From the NCBI GenBank assembly GCA_964487255.1, contig CAZAQV010000006.1:181514-245513 (forward strand): a stretch of DNA of 64,000 nucleotides, given 5' to 3'. Below are positions 46,268 through 54,148 of this stretch, piece by piece. Position numbers and translations under genes: made by a program. The notes below the pieces were generated by a model. It had not been told where the DNA came from and searched no databases. It saw nothing but the letters and a program-made list of their open reading frames with translations. Source of the stretch: CAZAQV01 sp964487255. GTDB taxonomy: Bacteria > Myxococcota_A > Polyangia > Polyangiales > CAZAQV01. The stretch's first letter is position 1. Every line of letters starts with the position of its first letter.

Positions 46268-46594
46268 ATGCCCAAACGACATCGATACCTGTGGGTTTGC
46301 GTTAACGAGCGCGCGCCCGACAACCCCAAAGGCTGCTGCTCACGCGGCGGAAGCATCGAAATCCGCAATGCGCTTAAGGTGGGCCTCGTCAAGCGCGGCC
46401 TGCGCAAGCGCTTTCGAGTGTGCGAATCCAGCTGCCTCGACTTGTGTTGGAATGGGCCCGCGATGGCGGTCATGCCCGACGGCGTGTTTTACGGAAACGT
46501 CAGCCCCGACGACGTTCCCGAGATTCTCGAATCGCTCGAAAACGATACGCTCGTCGAGCGACTGATCATTCCTCCCGAAGGCTTCGATGAGTAA
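46268..46594 (+). CDS. Thioredoxin-like [2Fe-2S] ferredoxin domain protein
   Basis: 108 residues. WVCVNERAPDNPKGCCSRGG at the N-terminus and CESSCLDLCWNGPAMAVMPDGVFYGNV later match the thioredoxin-like [2Fe-2S] ferredoxins, with likely cluster ligands at Cys11, Cys23 or Cys24, Cys52 and Cys56. An electron-transfer role is likely; the two radical SAM enzymes upstream need an electron donor, but no link is shown. It is the last gene before the hairpin repeat array and starts 9 bp after scoB. Confidence 0.9.
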   Translation: MPKRHRYLWVCVNERAPDNPKGCCSRGGSIEIRNALKVGLVKRGLRKRFRVCESSCLDLCWNGPAMAVMPDGVFYGNVSPDDVPEILESLENDTLVERLIIPPEGFDE

Positions 46595-46598
46595 CACG

Positions 46599-46854
46599 AT
46601 GAGCGGTCTTTGCAGAGGACGGGATTTGCTACCTGCAAATCGATCGTCCGAGCAAAGCCTAGCGAAGAGTCAGAGAATGAGCGGTCTTTGCAGAGGACGG
46701 GATTTGCTACCTGCAAATCGATCGTCCGAGCNNNNNNNNNNNNNNNNNNNNNNNNNNNNNNNNNNNNNNNNNNNNNNNNNNNNNNNNNNNNNNNNNNNNN
46801 NNNNNNNNNNNNNNNNNNNNNNNNNNNNNNNAAAGCCTAGCGAAGAGTCAGCGG
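46599..46854. repeat. 78-bp tandem repeat with nested hairpin, interrupted by the assembly gap
   Basis: Two units start at 46599 and 46677; the second runs into the N gap and sequence resumes after it in the same repeat phase (46832-46854). Each unit contains a nested palindrome. In the first unit the arms are CTTTGC/GCAAAG (46608-46613 and 46652-46657), GGACG/CGTCC (46617-46621 and 46645-46649) and GATTTGC/GCAAATC (46623-46629 and 46635-46641) around a TACCT loop. Copy number is unknown because of the gap. The unit length is divisible by three, so several frames stay open, but nothing else suggests coding. Confidence 0.85.
46732..46831. other. Assembly gap (100 N)
   Basis: Exactly 100 undetermined bases, the usual placeholder length for a gap of unknown size. 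Both flanks end at the same phase (base 56 of 78) of the tandem repeat, so the break was probably caused by the repeat, and the true length here may be zero or many units. Confidence 0.97.
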
Positions 46855-46860
46855 AAGAGA

Positions 46861-46879
46861 GGGTCTGGGTGCCAGACCC
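46861..46879. repeat. Strong short inverted repeat upstream of the UbiB-family gene
   Basis: GGGTCTGG-GTG-CCAGACCC is a perfect 8-bp GC-rich stem with a 3-base loop, 14 bases before the GTG start of the AarF/UbiB gene. No T-tract follows. It could be a REP-like element, a transcription-slowing hairpin or an operator. Confidence 0.5.
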
Positions 46880-46893
46880 TAGAATAGGCTAGC

Positions 46894-48555
46894 GTGGTTT
46901 CATTAATTCACACTGTGCGAGATCTCGATCGCCTGCGCCAAATCGTTTTGGTGCTCACGCGCCACGGGTTCGGCGAAATCATGACACGCTCGGGCTTTGG
47001 GTCACTCTTACCGGGCAAAAGGCCAAGCGTGGTACCGCACATCGACCTCGCCACGCGCATTCGACTCGTGCTCCAAGAGCTTGGCCCCACGTTTGTGAAG
47101 CTCGGGCAAGTGATCTCAACACGTCCTGACTTGATTCCTGCCGATATCATTCGCGAACTGAAGAAACTCCAAGACGAAGTCCCACCGGTTCCATTTGAGG
47201 AACTCAAGCCACATATCGAAGCTGAGCTTGGCCGGCAGCTCAGCGAGGTCTACGAGCAGTTCGACGAAGCCGCCCTCGCTTCGGCATCGATTGGACAAGC
47301 GCACTGCGCCAAACTTCGGACGGCCAATGGCGCGCCCCCCATCGACGTCGTAGTAAAGGTTCAGCGACCAAATATTCAAAAGACCATCGAAACCGATCTC
47401 GACCTTTTGCATATCTTGGCTCGTGCCATCGAGCGTTCGGTTCCAGAATCCCATATCTACAGTCCCAACAAACTCGTCGATGAGTTCGACCGAGCCATTC
47501 GCGCGGAACTTGACTTCGTTCTCGAAGCCGATAACGCCGCTCGCTTTACTGACAATTTCGAAGATGTGCCGAGCGCCCGTTTTCCAACCGTCTACCGCGA
47601 TGCGAGTTCACGGCGCGTCATCACGCTTGAACGCTTCGAAGGCCACAAGGTCTACGCTGCCACTGAAAACGGCTTTAGCGGCGAGCGCATCGCAAAACGC
47701 TCTGTGCAGATTTTCATGAAGCAGATCTTTGAGGACGGCTTTTTTCATGCCGACCCACATCCGGGCAACGTCTTCATTCTCGGTGACCCCGAAGAACCGG
47801 TTATCGGCTTTATCGACCTGGGCCTCGTCGGTCGGCTCACCCCGCGCCTGCGCGACCTGGTCGTCGACTTGATGGTCGCCTCGGTGCGGCGGGACTATCG
47901 CGCCATGGCGGACGCGCTGTACGCTATCGGGCGGCCCACCAAAAAGGTTGACCGTCATGCCTTTGAAGCCGAAGTTGCGGCGCTCTCGGACAAGTATCTC
48001 GGCAAGCAGCTCGCCGATATGGAACTGAGCGCCATGATTCGGGACCTCGTACAAGGCGCAACGAAGTACGGGCTTGAGATCCCCCCCGACTTTTTGATGA
48101 TGGGTAAGACCTTGATGACCGTCGAAGGCGTAGGCAAAGAGATATACCCAGAACTCGATGCCTTCGAAGAGGTCAAACCCTTCTTTCTTCGAATGCTCAA
48201 AGAGCGGTACTCGCCCGAGCGAATTACCCAAGACCTCATGCGCAACCTGGTGCGCTTTCAGGGTGCGGCCAACGAAATGCCGTATCAGGTCCAAGAAATT
48301 CTCGACGACCTGCGCCAAGGTCGGCTCAAACTCCAGATTCAAGAGAGCTCGATCGAAGTGGGCGCCGAGCGCATTGGGCGCCGGCTCTTCAGCGGGTTCG
48401 TCATCGCCGCGTGCCTGATTTCGGGCGCTCTACTCGTCAGTAACCAAAAGGATCTTCTCGGAGGCATCGCCTTTGGCCTGGGCGGGCTTTGGCTTCTAGC
48501 CCACACCTTCGCGGTCTTCGCCCTCGCCCGTCGGCGCAAGACCCCCCGCTTCTAA
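46894..48555 (+). CDS. ubiB: AarF/UbiB/ABC1-family atypical kinase
   Basis: 553 residues, GTG start at 46894. The ABC1 signature KxGQ is K69-L-G-Q72 in FVKLGQVISTRPDL. The ASIGQAH loop replaces the usual glycine loop, VVVKVQRP holds the ATP lysine, and DPHPGN and IDLGLVG are the catalytic and metal-binding motifs. Two hydrophobic segments close the C-terminus (FSGFVIAACLISGALLVS and GIAFGLGGLWLLAHTFAVFAL), anchoring it in the inner membrane. Members support ubiquinone or other isoprenoid-lipid synthesis; no quinone gene is adjacent. Confidence 0.92.
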   Translation: MVSLIHTVRDLDRLRQIVLVLTRHGFGEIMTRSGFGSLLPGKRPSVVPHIDLATRIRLVLQELGPTFVKLGQVISTRPDLIPADIIRELKKLQDEVPPVPFEELKPHIEAELGRQLSEVYEQFDEAALASASIGQAHCAKLRTANGAPPIDVVVKVQRPNIQKTIETDLDLLHILARAIERSVPESHIYSPNKLVDEFDRAIRAELDFVLEADNAARFTDNFEDVPSARFPTVYRDASSRRVITLERFEGHKVYAATENGFSGERIAKRSVQIFMKQIFEDGFFHADPHPGNVFILGDPEEPVIGFIDLGLVGRLTPRLRDLVVDLMVASVRRDYRAMADALYAIGRPTKKVDRHAFEAEVAALSDKYLGKQLADMELSAMIRDLVQGATKYGLEIPPDFLMMGKTLMTVEGVGKEIYPELDAFEEVKPFFLRMLKERYSPERITQDLMRNLVRFQGAANEMPYQVQEILDDLRQGRLKLQIQESSIEVGAERIGRRLFSGFVIAACLISGALLVSNQKDLLGGIAFGLGGLWLLAHTFAVFALARRRKTPRF

Positions 48556-48568
48556 CCAAGGTGTTCCA

Positions 48569-48589
48569 TCACGGCGTCATGCGGCCGAG
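48569..48589. repeat. 21-bp copy of the crcB 3' end (left repeat)
   Basis: This sequence is identical to the last 21 bases of crcB (last six codons plus stop) at 50206-50226 and lies in the same orientation, 1637 bp away. The two copies bracket the Cys-rich lipoprotein gene. The flanking bases differ on both sides, so the identity is exactly 21 bp. Confidence 0.85.
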
Positions 48590-48645
48590 GACAATACTGG
48601 GGCTCATCGTAGTTGTTCCCGCACTCGTGAGAACAAGGCCAAGCC

Positions 48646-50163
48646 TTAGCAGAAGGTCAATCGACACGACATGTAACCTACACAAGCTCCGCAATCCTGA
48701 GGGCAGCTCAAACAGCTTTCGATGTATGGGCTCCCGAGGCATGGAATTAGATCAAGCACTCCCGCGCAGTAGCCGTCACCGCACACGCTGTACTCTCTGG
48801 GGGACAAAAAAACCTGGGTGCAGCGATTCGTCGGGCAATCTGAGGCGCACGGTGTGACCGCCTCTTGCTCAGCAACGCTGCAATGGCCGTCGCCACACTC
48901 GTCGCCACAATCCGCCTCGCAGTTCTCAGGGCTTTCATCGGTGCCGCAGCTTCCCGTTCCACAGTCGAGCGCACAATCCTGGGGACACGTTGAATCGTTC
49001 TCAAAAACTTCGCACACCGCATTGCCGCACCGAGGCTGCCCAGGCAGACAATCTCCTGGGCACTCGCTGAGTTCGTTTGGACAACACGTGCCGTCCCCAC
49101 ATCGACAACTTTCGGGCGGCTCACAGGTGGCTGTCACACGCTCGAAATCGTATCGATTTCCACGTCGCATCCAGGTGAGGTCGCATATGCTGCCGGCCTC
49201 GCACGTGAGCTCACAAGTTGACTCAGGAGCGCAACCGGACTTACAACAGGAAAGCAGGTCGCTGGGTTTCCACCCAAAGATCGACTCGGCGATAGCATTC
49301 GCTGTGCATATGCCGACCGCTGCGAAAGTAGTGAGCTTGTTATCGCAGCCCATCGCGCCACCGACCGTCCCGCAGACGGCCCCAGCAGGATTCTGCGGTC
49401 TTCGAAAGTCGAGACATTGCTGCCCCGGCGCACAATCGCACGCCGAACCAAAACACTCCACTCCGCCACAGCTATCGTCAGCACGGGCGTCGACCGTATC
49501 GTATGCAAGAAAAGCCCCGGACCTATCTGGGTCCTGTAGCCACGGCAGCATCGCACCAAAGCAAGCCGGGTCACCTTTGCAGTAGGTGGGCGTACGCTCG
49601 TCTACGGGAACCGCGTTGCCGACGCGACAGCTCGCGCCAGCTCCAGTCGTCGCAGGTCCCGGCAAGTAGGGGTCCTCCGTGTCTCGCACGCAGCGTTTCG
49701 GAGTACTGGGATCGGAATCCTCATCGATGCAGCAATGCGCCGGACCGCAGTCACACGCATTGTCGCAAACGTAACGAAGGTCTTCGGCGCAAGTAGAACG
49801 CCGACCATCGGCTTCCACACACCACTGCCCGGGAGGACAACCGGATTTCCCGCAATGGTAGACCGGAAGCGGCTCGAGCCGACACGTACCACGATGGCAG
49901 AACCACTCTTGTGGGCAGTCGTGGTGGTCAGCACAAGCTCGGGCGCCCGCGTCACCTTCAACCAAACCGCCATCGGCGAGCGCGTCGCTACCCGCATCAG
50001 ACGTCGGGTCTGCGGCGTCCGCTAGGATTTGGCCATCTTGAGCATCCTGGCCGGAATCGCGTGACTGCTTGTCATTGGTCCCACAAGCGGTGACGCTCAA
50101 TGCGAAAGCTACCGCAAACGCGAGCGAAGAAAGCCTCTTCTCTTTCGATGAGCGGAGCACCAC
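48646..50163 (-). CDS. Large Cys-rich lipoprotein, secreted
   Basis: 505 residues from GTG at 50163 or the adjacent GTG. The signal segment ends in ALSVTAC, a good lipobox. An Asp/Ala/Gly-rich linker (about 25-75) follows, as in myxobacterial surface lipoproteins. The rest is very Cys-rich: ADHHDCPQEWFCHRGTC-type repeats near the start, and several CGDGxC...E...CPxDC units near the C-terminus (such as CGDGTCCPNELSECPGDC). No catalytic motif is seen, so it is probably a surface or adhesion protein with stacked disulfide repeats. It lies between crcB and a duplicated crcB 3' end. Confidence 0.82.
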   Translation of the reverse strand: MVLRSSKEKRLSSLAFAVAFALSVTACGTNDKQSRDSGQDAQDGQILADAADPTSDAGSDALADGGLVEGDAGARACADHHDCPQEWFCHRGTCRLEPLPVYHCGKSGCPPGQWCVEADGRRSTCAEDLRYVCDNACDCGPAHCCIDEDSDPSTPKRCVRDTEDPYLPGPATTGAGASCRVGNAVPVDERTPTYCKGDPACFGAMLPWLQDPDRSGAFLAYDTVDARADDSCGGVECFGSACDCAPGQQCLDFRRPQNPAGAVCGTVGGAMGCDNKLTTFAAVGICTANAIAESIFGWKPSDLLSCCKSGCAPESTCELTCEAGSICDLTWMRRGNRYDFERVTATCEPPESCRCGDGTCCPNELSECPGDCLPGQPRCGNAVCEVFENDSTCPQDCALDCGTGSCGTDESPENCEADCGDECGDGHCSVAEQEAVTPCASDCPTNRCTQVFLSPREYSVCGDGYCAGVLDLIPCLGSPYIESCLSCPQDCGACVGYMSCRLTFC

Positions 50164-50205
50164 ACCATCATGACAAAGTATAGGCGCAACGGGTACTCTT
50201 CGCTG

Positions 50206-50226
50206 TCACGGCGTCATGCGGCCGAG
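50206..50226. repeat. 21-bp repeat at the 3' end of crcB (right repeat)
   Basis: Original copy of the 21-bp sequence, forming the last six codons and the stop codon of crcB. The second copy is at 48569-48589. Confidence 0.85.
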
Positions 50227-50574
50227 CGCGCTACCCAACAAAGCAGCCACAACGCAGCCGAGGACGGTTACTGCGAGATAGAGCAGGCTGCGGGAGAGGC
50301 CGGCGCTTTCAGCGAGGCGGAGCATCTCGTAGTTGAACGTCGAGTAGGTCGTAAAGCCGCCACAAAAGCCCACGCCCAAAACAACCCGCAAACGCCCGGC
50401 GGCTGTCGGGTCAACGCGGTCGCTGTGCACGTAGAGCCATGCGATGAGAAACGACCCCAACAGGTTCGCGGCCAGCGTGCCCCACGGCAGTGCGCTCATG
50501 GGCAGCACGCGCGTCAGCCCGTAGCGGGCCACGCTCCCGAGTCCACCTGCCACTGCCACCCAAACGAAGATCAT
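50206..50574 (-). CDS. crcB: Fluoride-specific ion channel FluC/CrcB
   Basis: 122 residues with four membrane helices. Exports fluoride as a dual-topology dimer. The family motif GFCGGFTTYSTFNYE is intact, as are the N-terminal GGLGSVARYGLTR and the LAANLLGSFLIAW helix with the pore Asn. It follows miaE by 21 bp on the same strand and the space is too short for a fluoride riboswitch. Confidence 0.94.
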   Translation of the reverse strand: MIFVWVAVAGGLGSVARYGLTRVLPMSALPWGTLAANLLGSFLIAWLYVHSDRVDPTAAGRLRVVLGVGFCGGFTTYSTFNYEMLRLAESAGLSRSLLYLAVTVLGCVVAALLGSALGRMTP

Positions 50575-50595
50575 CGTGCTCCGCGCATGGTGCCT

Positions 50596-51168
50596 TTAGT
50601 GCAGTGACGCCGTAAAGGGCGTCTTGGCGATCACCTCGCGCTCAAGGTCGAGGATCTCATCGAGACGCTCGCGTACGCGCGCTTCAGGATAATAGTTGCG
50701 TGCGAGCCGAAGGAATAGTCCGTGGTGCCGCGCCTCGGCACGCGTCACCTCATGGTAGTAGCAACGAAGCTCCGGGTCCTTAAGGTGCTCGGCCAAAAGC
50801 CCGAATCGCTCGCAGCCGCGCGCTTCGACCACACCCGCGACCAGCAACCTGTCGAGCAGGTACTCGGGCGAAGCTTTTCGCACACACTCGAGCAAGCCGC
50901 GCACGTACCCGTCCTTGCGGTCTGGCCCCAGCTGCAGCCCCCGCACCTCCATCAAGGCGTAGACTTCCGAAAAATGCTCCAGTTCTTCGCGTGCCAAGTC
51001 GATCATGGCGCGCACCAACTCAAGCTTGTCCGGGTAGTGCGCCACGAAGCTCATCGCCATGGCCGAGGCTTTTCGTTCGCACAGCGCATGATCGAGCAAA
51101 AAGGCGTCGAAGTCTGCAAACACGGGCTCGAGCCAGGTGAGCGGCGTATGAGTCCGAAGGCGAAGCAT
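50596..51168 (-). CDS. miaE: tRNA-(ms2io6A)-hydroxylase
   Basis: About 190 residues, start at ATG 51168 (an adjacent in-frame GTG lies at 51171). Di-iron ferritin-like hydroxylase that hydroxylates the isopentenyl group of modified adenosine 37 in tRNA. Likely iron ligands are in the REELEHF, EARGCERFG and RAEARHHGLF segments, with CERKASAMAMSF in the first helix. miaA and miaB are not in the window. crcB lies directly downstream. Confidence 0.92.
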   Translation of the reverse strand: MLRLRTHTPLTWLEPVFADFDAFLLDHALCERKASAMAMSFVAHYPDKLELVRAMIDLAREELEHFSEVYALMEVRGLQLGPDRKDGYVRGLLECVRKASPEYLLDRLLVAGVVEARGCERFGLLAEHLKDPELRCYYHEVTRAEARHHGLFLRLARNYYPEARVRERLDEILDLEREVIAKTPFTASLH

Positions 51169-51176
51169 CACTCAAC

Positions 51177-51316
51177 CCTTGGGCTTCGCACGTTCATCAC
51201 GGAATCCTTGGTTCTTCACGGCTGCGCGTCGAAACCAACGATGTGCTCCTAGCACATCGGCTTCCTTGGGCTTCGCACGTTCATCACGGAATCCTTGGTT
51301 CTTCACGGCTGCGCGT
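51177..51316. repeat. 53-bp direct repeat flanking a perfect hairpin
   Basis: Two identical 53-base copies lie at 51177-51229 and 51264-51316, 87 bp apart. In the 34-bp space between them is a perfect 9-bp hairpin, CGATGTGCT-CCT-AGCACATCG (51239-51259). The whole element fills most of the 200-bp space between miaE (divergent) and the acyl-CoA dehydrogenase gene, so it is also a candidate for doubled promoter or operator sequence. Confidence 0.85.
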
Positions 51317-51368
51317 ACAGTTTTCACTGCTTGCTAGTCCGGTTGTCAAGTGGATATCCTCCTCGCCG

Positions 51369-53090
51369 ATGGCCACTAAGTCTGAACAGAGCTACATGAA
51401 GTCGATCTTCCACGGCGTGATCTCCGAGCAGATGATCTTCCCCTACCCGGAAGTCTCTAGCGAAGAGCGCGAAAACATCAACATGATGATCGACGCCGTT
51501 CGTCAGTTCGCGCACTCGCAGGTGGACTCCGCGAAAATCGACAACGAACACGAGATCCCGCAGTCGGTCATCGACGGCGCCAAAGAGCTCGGGCTCTTTG
51601 GGCTGAGCATTCCCGAAGAGTACGGCGGCATCGGCCTGTCGGCCACGGGCTACGCACGCGTTATGCAAGAAGTCGCCGCACTCGACGCCTCGCTGGCAGT
51701 CACGGTCGGTGCGCACCAATCCATCGGCTGCAAAGCCATCATGCTCTTCGGTACCGAGGCACAGAAGAAGAAGTACTTGCCACGTCTCGCCACGGGAGAG
51801 TGGATCGCTGGATTTGCCCTCACCGAGCCTGGTGCGGGCAGCGATGCGGCGGGCATCACGACGCGCGCAGAGCTCGACGCGAGCGGCGACTACTACATGC
51901 TCAACGGCAACAAGATTTGGATCACCAACGGGGGCTTCGCGAACGTCTTCACCGTGTTTGCGCGCACATCCGAGATCGGTGAGAAGCCGCGCATCACTGC
52001 GCTCATCGTCGAGCGTGACCATGGCGTCAAAAATGGCCCCAACGAGCATAAGATGGGCATCCGTGGCTCGTCGACAACCGCGCTCTACTTCGAAGACGTC
52101 AAGGTCCCTGCCGGCAACGTCATCGGTGAGGTGGGCCGCGGTTTCAAAGTGGCCATGCACGTTCTCAACAGCGGCCGCATGAGCCTGGCCTCCGGCGCGG
52201 TCGGCGGCTGCAAAAAGATGATCGAGATGTCGGTGGAACGCGCGACGCAGCGCAAGGCATTCGGTCGAAACATCGGCTCCTTCGGCATGATCAAAGACAA
52301 GATCGCCCGCATGTCCTGCGAGACCTACGCGCTTGAGTCCATGACCTATCTGACCACCGGTTTTGTCGACTCAGGTGTGCCCGACTATTCGCTCGAAAGC
52401 GCCATTTGTAAGGTTTTCGGCTCGGAGACGTACTGGACAGTCGTCAACGAGGCGCTGCAAATCGCCGCCGGCATCGGCTACATGTCCGAGTACCCGTATG
52501 AGCGGCACCTGCGCGATGCGCGCATCAACCTCATCTTCGAGGGTACCAACGAAATCTTGCGCGCTTTCATCGCCCTGGCTGGCCTTGAAAGCCCTGCCAA
52601 ACAGTTCCAAGAAGTCTTCTCGAGTCTACGTGAACCCATCAAAGGTTTTGGAGTTCTGAGTGACTTCGTACTTCGGCAAGCGCGCTCACGCCTGATTCGC
52701 GAACAGATGGATCGCGTGCATCCTGAACTTCGCAAAGAGGCGGTCGTCCTTGAAGAATCGGTTGCCGTACTTTCGCGCGTCACACTCACCGTTCTGCGCA
52801 AGCACGGCAAGGACACCTTCGAGATGCAGTTCGTGCAAAAACGCATCGCCGAAGTTGCGATCGACCTCTACGCGCTCTCGGCGGTCCTTTCTCGTACGAC
52901 GCTCGCCCTTGAGCAGAAAGGTACAGCGGGTGCGGAGACCGAGCTCAACCTCGCCCGCGGTTTCTGCGTCCTGGCCGAAAAACGCCTGCAAGAGCGTCTT
53001 GCACATATGGAGAGCGAAACCGACGAGCTCCTCAAGCTCATCGCCGATGGCACCTATTCGTCCGAAGGCTACAAGCTCGACGTAATTTGA
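51369..53090 (+). CDS. Acyl-CoA dehydrogenase, VLCAD/FadE-like with C-terminal extension
   Basis: 573 residues from ATG at 51369. Oxidises acyl-CoA to enoyl-CoA with FAD. Motifs: LFGLSIPEEYGGIGLS, FALTEPGAGSDAAG, KIWITNGGFANVFTVFA, TQRKAFGRNIGSFGMIKDKIARM and the catalytic base Glu391 in NLIFEGTNEILR. A helical extension of about 170 residues after the core is like that of mitochondrial VLCAD/ACAD9, which suggests long-chain substrates and possible membrane association. The frame is open upstream through the repeat region, but that part is not family-like. Confidence 0.93.
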   Translation: MATKSEQSYMKSIFHGVISEQMIFPYPEVSSEERENINMMIDAVRQFAHSQVDSAKIDNEHEIPQSVIDGAKELGLFGLSIPEEYGGIGLSATGYARVMQEVAALDASLAVTVGAHQSIGCKAIMLFGTEAQKKKYLPRLATGEWIAGFALTEPGAGSDAAGITTRAELDASGDYYMLNGNKIWITNGGFANVFTVFARTSEIGEKPRITALIVERDHGVKNGPNEHKMGIRGSSTTALYFEDVKVPAGNVIGEVGRGFKVAMHVLNSGRMSLASGAVGGCKKMIEMSVERATQRKAFGRNIGSFGMIKDKIARMSCETYALESMTYLTTGFVDSGVPDYSLESAICKVFGSETYWTVVNEALQIAAGIGYMSEYPYERHLRDARINLIFEGTNEILRAFIALAGLESPAKQFQEVFSSLREPIKGFGVLSDFVLRQARSRLIREQMDRVHPELRKEAVVLEESVAVLSRVTLTVLRKHGKDTFEMQFVQKRIAEVAIDLYALSAVLSRTTLALEQKGTAGAETELNLARGFCVLAEKRLQERLAHMESETDELLKLIADGTYSSEGYKLDVI

Positions 53091-53221
53091 TCCCTACCCG
53101 AGTGTCGTCTGAGGTGCGAGCCAGTCGAGGCAGCGTGAGAACCGCAGCGCAGTGTACATTGCGGTACTCGAGCAGCGGAAGCGGAGCGCAACGAAGAGTG
53201 GCGACGCAGATCGGGCGGCAA

Positions 53222-53863
53222 TCAGCCGCGTTCGACGTCGAGGCCGTCGGCTTCCCAGTGCAGAAAGCCGCCCTCAAGGTATGCGACCTGGACTCCCATT
53301 TGCTGCGCAGCTTCTGCTGCTTCTTTGGCCTCGTCCGTCGTGCGCCCGTAGAGCACGCGCACGCGTCCGTCAGTCGGCGCCAGCTTCTGAGTCTCGGATG
53401 AAAGCTTATCGACTGGCACATTCTGAGCCGTCGGGATGCGGTAACGCGAAAACGAGTTTTCGTCGCGAATATCCACAGGCAGGGCCCGCCGCTGCGCGAT
53501 AAGTTGAGCAAGCTCTTCTGGCTTCACCGAGTTCCCACTGCGTGGCAAAAACGGTTCGACGAGCTTCATGAGCCCGTTCTTGTCGAGCAAGCCCATGTGT
53601 TGCTGAACGGGTCGTCCCTCGTGGACGACGACGAGCATGGGAATGCTCTGAACGCGGAAAGCTTGGGCCACCATCGGGCTCTTATCGACATCGATCTTGA
53701 CGACCTTCAACTTGCCATCAAGTTCTCGCGCCAGCTCCTCGACGAGCGGTGAGAGCTGCTTACAGGGCCCGCACCAATCGGCGTACAAATCGATGAGCAC
53801 GGGCAGTTCACTCGCGAGAACCTCTTGTTCGAAAGTCGAATCGTTGACGTCAAACACACTCAT
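53222..53863 (-). CDS. Thioredoxin fused to a rhodanese-like domain without the catalytic cysteine
   Basis: 213 residues from ATG at 53863. The N-terminal thioredoxin (about 1-105) has the WCGPCKQLSP active site and the cis-Pro region IPMLVVVHEG. After a linker, a rhodanese-like fold (about 125-213) follows with LPVDIRDENSFSRYRIPTAQNVPVDKL and YLEGGFLHWEADG. The active-site loop reads VLYGRTTDEA where rhodaneses have a Cys before the loop, so Gly replaces the catalytic Cys; sulfurtransferase activity is unlikely. A redox or binding role remains. It converges with the acyl-CoA dehydrogenase gene. Confidence 0.9.
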   Translation of the reverse strand: MSVFDVNDSTFEQEVLASELPVLIDLYADWCGPCKQLSPLVEELARELDGKLKVVKIDVDKSPMVAQAFRVQSIPMLVVVHEGRPVQQHMGLLDKNGLMKLVEPFLPRSGNSVKPEELAQLIAQRRALPVDIRDENSFSRYRIPTAQNVPVDKLSSETQKLAPTDGRVRVLYGRTTDEAKEAAEAAQQMGVQVAYLEGGFLHWEADGLDVERG

Positions 53864-53917
53864 TGCGCTCACGATGTAATCATCCGCGCCCGTTGCCACA
53901 AGGGCTTTTGCCGGATT

Positions 53918-53933
53918 AAGAACACCTGTTCTT
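53918..53933. promoter_or_regulatory. Perfect inverted repeat AAGAACA-CC-TGTTCTT, LexA-like in form
   Basis: A 7-bp perfect inverted repeat that includes GAAC-N4-GTTC, the core of the Gram-positive type LexA (SOS) box. It lies 55 bp upstream of the thioredoxin-fusion start and about 295 bp upstream of the nuclease operon. The LexA recognition sequence of this organism is unknown, so the assignment is tentative. Confidence 0.35.
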
Positions 53934-54128
53934 GAGCGCGGACAGCCCCTTCGGCGAGATCTTGCAAATACCCCAGATCGCTAGATTATTGAGCGGGGAG
54001 TGCGGTCCCCACCCCCCAGAACAGTGGAAGCGGCGTTGGCCGGACGCTCGTTGCACAACCTGTCCCAACCCCGATCCATCGCCGCAATCCGAGAACTTTA
54101 GCAATGATGTCCAGGCGCCTTTGTGAGT

Positions 54129-54148
54129 TGTGAGCACGATCGTTCACA
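54129..54148. promoter_or_regulatory. Imperfect palindrome upstream of the nuclease operon
   Basis: TGTGA-GC-ACGATCGT-TCACA combines outer arms TGTGA/TCACA with an inner palindrome ACGATCGT, about 80 bp before the first nuclease start codon. The outer arms resemble a CRP/FNR half-site pair, but the 10-base spacing differs from the usual six. It may be an operator. Confidence 0.35.

Noticed and set aside
46599..46854. CRISPR array or integron attC sites at the hairpin repeat
   Set aside because: Units are contiguous and identical with no variable spacers, there are no cas genes, and the palindrome lacks the attC core sites. Only about two units are visible.
46587..46892. Repeat-containing protein coded across the assembly gap
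   Set aside because: Several frames on both strands are open only because 78 is divisible by three and the unit lacks stops; there is no ribosome-binding site, and the frame runs through undetermined bases.
50575..50595. Fluoride riboswitch upstream of crcB
   Set aside because: Only 21 bases separate miaE and crcB, too short for the aptamer, and no motif is visible.
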